From: Akkermansiaceae bacterium
GTDB taxonomy: Bacteria > Verrucomicrobiota > Verrucomicrobiia > Verrucomicrobiales > Akkermansiaceae
DNA: 64,000 nt
NCBI GenBank assembly: GCA_028822935.1
Contig: JAPKCM010000024.1
Span: forward strand, 1 to 64,000
Reading direction: 5' to 3'
Within the stretch, counting starts at the first letter, position 1, and every line of letters begins with the position of its first letter. Below the pieces are notes generated by a model that was not told the DNA's origin, did not search any database, and was given only the letters and a program-made list of their open reading frames with translations. Positions 61,701 to 64,000 of the stretch are shown here, in pieces. A program made the translations under genes and the position numbers.

Positions 61701-63892
61701 TTGCGGTAGAGGAATGAGTCGGATGTTAAAAGCGACACTAACAGCTCGCTAAATTTTCCGCCGCTGTCGAGATAAGCTTTTTCTGCGGCGATGAGAGTTT
61801 CGGAGTCGCTGAGCATTTCGTTGCGACCCATCCAATAGCGGAAGCAGTGGCGGATGATCGACTGGCGGACACGGGTGGATTTGGCGAGCCTGTGGACGAG
61901 ATCGTTGGCGTCTTTGACCGGGCCGTCGATGCCTGCCTCGCCGGTTCCGGTGATTTTGCCGCTGGTGTCGAATGGGTATTCCACCAGTTCACTCTTTTCC
62001 AATCCCGACTTGATCTTGTCCGGGGTGAGCATGGTCTCGAAGCGTTTCTGCTTCTTGTTATAATACATCCCGGTACGGACCCAGCCTCGGTCGGTGAAGC
62101 TCTCGAAGGGCATGCCGAGTGGCTCGAAGTGTTTGTGACATTTCCAACATTCGTCGACTTTGGTGACCTCGAATCTTTGGCGCAGGGTCTTGTCGTGGTC
62201 CTCGGGGATCTTGGCATCGACGCCGATGGGGAGGGCCGGGACGTTGCCGGCGAGCAGGTGGGTGCGTACCCAAATGCCGCGGTGGACGGGATCGTTGGCG
62301 TCGTTTGTGGAGTGGGTGATCAGCCAACTGAGGTCGTGGAGCATTCCGGCGCGGAAGATGTCGTCGGTGAGTTTATTGGACTTTTTGATCATGTCGGCCC
62401 GCCACGCGTCGGCTTTCTCTTTCGGATGGGACTTGAGTTTTTTCACGTGCCGTTCATCGACCATTTTGAGGAGCTGGGTGCGGCTGTTATTGAAGCGTGG
62501 GGATGTCAGCAATTCCTCAAAGACGTGCGTGTCTTCGTTAACGATCGCGGCGATGTGCCCCTGCGGAGCTCCAATTAGTGCGCGCCCTCCCATGCCTGGA
62601 CCGGGGCTGTCTTTGAAGGTTCCCTCGGCTCTGGGGTAGAGGAAGAACTCCTCGAAGAAACGCACGATGCGCGGGTAGTAGGCGAAGCCGTGTTCGCCTT
62701 CTTGGATCATGCGGTGAAAGGCGCTGGCAGGGAAGTGCTTGCGGATCGGAGGCGCGCCGGCGGCGATCATCGCGCGCACGACTTTCTCGACTTCGGTCTT
62801 GTTACTGAGTTTTCCTTCCTCGTAGGCTTTTTGGATGATCGAATTCGCGCTTGGCGGGGAATCGGTGAGTGCGTATGAGAGGGCGAAGGCGATCTCTTGC
62901 GGCGAGAGCAGACGCCGGCCGTGTTCGTCGGTGGAACCGCGACCGAGCTCGAGCCGATAGACTGCTTCGCTCGATAGATAGATGCCGAGTAGCGTGGTTT
63001 TGAGACCGGCAGCGTTGCCGCCCTCTGCAAGGTTGCGCTCCATGAAGGCGAAGTATTTTGGGAACTCATCTTCAGTGATCGGGCGACCGCAGGCCCGTTC
63101 GAACTCTTCGCGAATCACGCGCTCGAGCGCTTCGCGTGGTGGTTGTCCTTCAGCTTCTGAAATAACCTTGAAGCTCTCTTTGCCAGCGATATGGATGGGC
63201 TTTCCTTTGTCGGGGCCGTAGGTCATCGGCGCGAGCTCGCGGTCGTGGATTTGGTTGGCGATGATGTCTGAAAGGGCGAGCTGCAGTGCGAGGAAGCCCG
63301 ACTCGTCCATGATTTCCTGGTCGGCATAGTCGCGGAGGCCGCTGGATTTCGATTTGTAACTGACGGGCTGTGCTTCGATTCCGCCGCGTACGATCTGCTG
63401 GTATCTTTTGCCGCCGTAAATGTGTGGGCTCATGCGCCACAGACGCGCCGGCGTGAAAGGTGGTGTGCTGATCGAACCATCGAACAGGAGCTCGTGACTG
63501 ACACGGTTGCCGAACTCGGGGAGCAGCATGCGCGATTCGAGTTCGAATCCCTTCCCGGCCAGAGTGAGCCCCTCTTTGATCCAGCGAACGATTTCCTCGC
63601 GCTCGGCCGCGCTCGGTTGCGGTTTTTTCTCGGGCGGCATTGTGCCGATCTCGAGTTGTTCGAGCACGCGCTCCCACAAGGCGACGGTATCGCCGTTGGT
63701 GAAATCGCCGCCGATCGTATCGAGCGAGACTTTCCCCTTCTGGGTCTCATCGTCGTGGCAATCGATACAGTTCGCCTCTAGGAACGGAACGATGCCTTGC
63801 TTGAAATAATCGTCGTCCGCAGCATCTGCTTTTCCAGTGCCTAGGAGCGCAGCGATTAAGATCGTTGGGATGATGGTTGAGTGTCCGGTCAA
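61697..63892 (-). CDS. DUF1592/DUF1588/DUF1585 Planctomycete-type cytochrome protein
   Basis: A 731-residue exported protein with a signal peptide (about 1-25). A PSCyt1-type heme domain carries CIDCH (Cys42, Cys45, His46). A DUF1587/1595-like middle is followed by DUF1592 (RRLLSPQEIAFALSYALTDSPP), then DUF1588 with a second CxxCH (DECWKCH), and the C-terminal DUF1585 (IRHCFRYWMGRNE). This is the standard domain order. It is translated just ahead of the DUF1552 gene and probably passes electrons to or from it. The start lies 108 bases from the window's end. Confidence 0.88.
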   Translation of the reverse strand: MTGHSTIIPTILIAALLGTGKADAADDDYFKQGIVPFLEANCIDCHDDETQKGKVSLDTIGGDFTNGDTVALWERVLEQLEIGTMPPEKKPQPSAAEREEIVRWIKEGLTLAGKGFELESRMLLPEFGNRVSHELLFDGSISTPPFTPARLWRMSPHIYGGKRYQQIVRGGIEAQPVSYKSKSSGLRDYADQEIMDESGFLALQLALSDIIANQIHDRELAPMTYGPDKGKPIHIAGKESFKVISEAEGQPPREALERVIREEFERACGRPITEDEFPKYFAFMERNLAEGGNAAGLKTTLLGIYLSSEAVYRLELGRGSTDEHGRRLLSPQEIAFALSYALTDSPPSANSIIQKAYEEGKLSNKTEVEKVVRAMIAAGAPPIRKHFPASAFHRMIQEGEHGFAYYPRIVRFFEEFFLYPRAEGTFKDSPGPGMGGRALIGAPQGHIAAIVNEDTHVFEELLTSPRFNNSRTQLLKMVDERHVKKLKSHPKEKADAWRADMIKKSNKLTDDIFRAGMLHDLSWLITHSTNDANDPVHRGIWVRTHLLAGNVPALPIGVDAKIPEDHDKTLRQRFEVTKVDECWKCHKHFEPLGMPFESFTDRGWVRTGMYYNKKQKRFETMLTPDKIKSGLEKSELVEYPFDTSGKITGTGEAGIDGPVKDANDLVHRLAKSTRVRQSIIRHCFRYWMGRNEMLSDSETLIAAEKAYLDSGGKFSELLVSLLTSDSFLYRK

Positions 63893-64000
63893 AACTGTGA
63901 AGGGGGCGAGATTAAATCAAAAACTGACGAGTAGGAAGTCGGATCTTGGCGCTGATTCAAAGGCGAGCGTTGAACGGTTGTCTGAGTGCCCCCCAGCAAG

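Overview
The window looks like chromosome from a free-living, probably aquatic, member of Verrucomicrobiota (PVC group). The evidence is the repertoire: a PVC-type heme-binding CxxCH protein with beta-propeller and HEAT repeats, a DUF1552 plus DUF1592/1588/1585 (Planctomycete-type cytochrome) gene pair, a PEP-CTERM protein, very large CotH and lamin-tail-domain proteins, a one-component Ser/Thr kinase with an extracytoplasmic part, sulfatase and sialate-esterase-like enzymes, and Gfo/Idh/MocA proteins with Tat signals. No rRNA, tRNA, CRISPR array or intact mobile element was seen.

Layout. 152-1063 is a secreted alpha/beta hydrolase. 1459-13678 (minus strand) is a near-complete MSHA/type IV pilus-like operon. 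In transcription order it encodes a PilM-PilN fusion, PilO-like and PilP-like proteins, a lipoprotein secretin, a PilB/GspE ATPase, PilC/GspF, PilT, a major pilin, three pseudopilins, a PilX-like protein and finally an open frame with a DUF3494 ice-binding domain that lacks a normal start. 14441-15847 is the RNA helicase dbpA, followed by a long inverted repeat. 17687-19357 is peptide chain release factor 3. 19462-20976 holds two frameshifted genes for secreted proteins. 21315-24737 is the 1140-residue heme-binding protein. 24743-29306 is one giant secreted esterase gene broken by a one-base frameshift and an in-frame stop. 29547-30281 is a small PEP-CTERM protein that shares a module with the broken gene. 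30556-30960 is a SUI1/eIF1-like factor. 31308-39088 holds a kinase with two C-type-lectin-like domains and a CotH protein of 1616 residues. 39223-42902 is a heterodimeric ABC exporter.

42998-43730 is a graveyard of gene fragments (BspA-type leucine-rich repeat, WD40, HlyD-like). 43850-54134 (plus) runs from an esterase and a sulfatase through a complete oligopeptide/dipeptide ABC importer to a PQQ-type propeller protein. 54460-58515 holds a sodium:solute symporter and a RidA protein facing a D-threonine-aldolase-like enzyme and a membrane dipeptidase. Just beyond it lies a degenerate gamma-glutamyltransferase fragment. 58931-63892 contains a Tat-exported oxidoreductase and the DUF1552/DUF1592 pair.

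How the genes may work together. The pilus genes form one assembly and retraction machine. The ABC importer, symporter, dipeptidase, D-threonine-aldolase-like enzyme, RidA and decayed gamma-glutamyltransferase suggest a locus for uptake and breakdown of peptides, perhaps containing D-amino acids; this is inference from context. Several genes carry simple inactivating lesions (5-bp tandem duplication, one-base run change, single stop codon), so the window shows active gene decay or contains assembly errors. Raw reads would separate the two.
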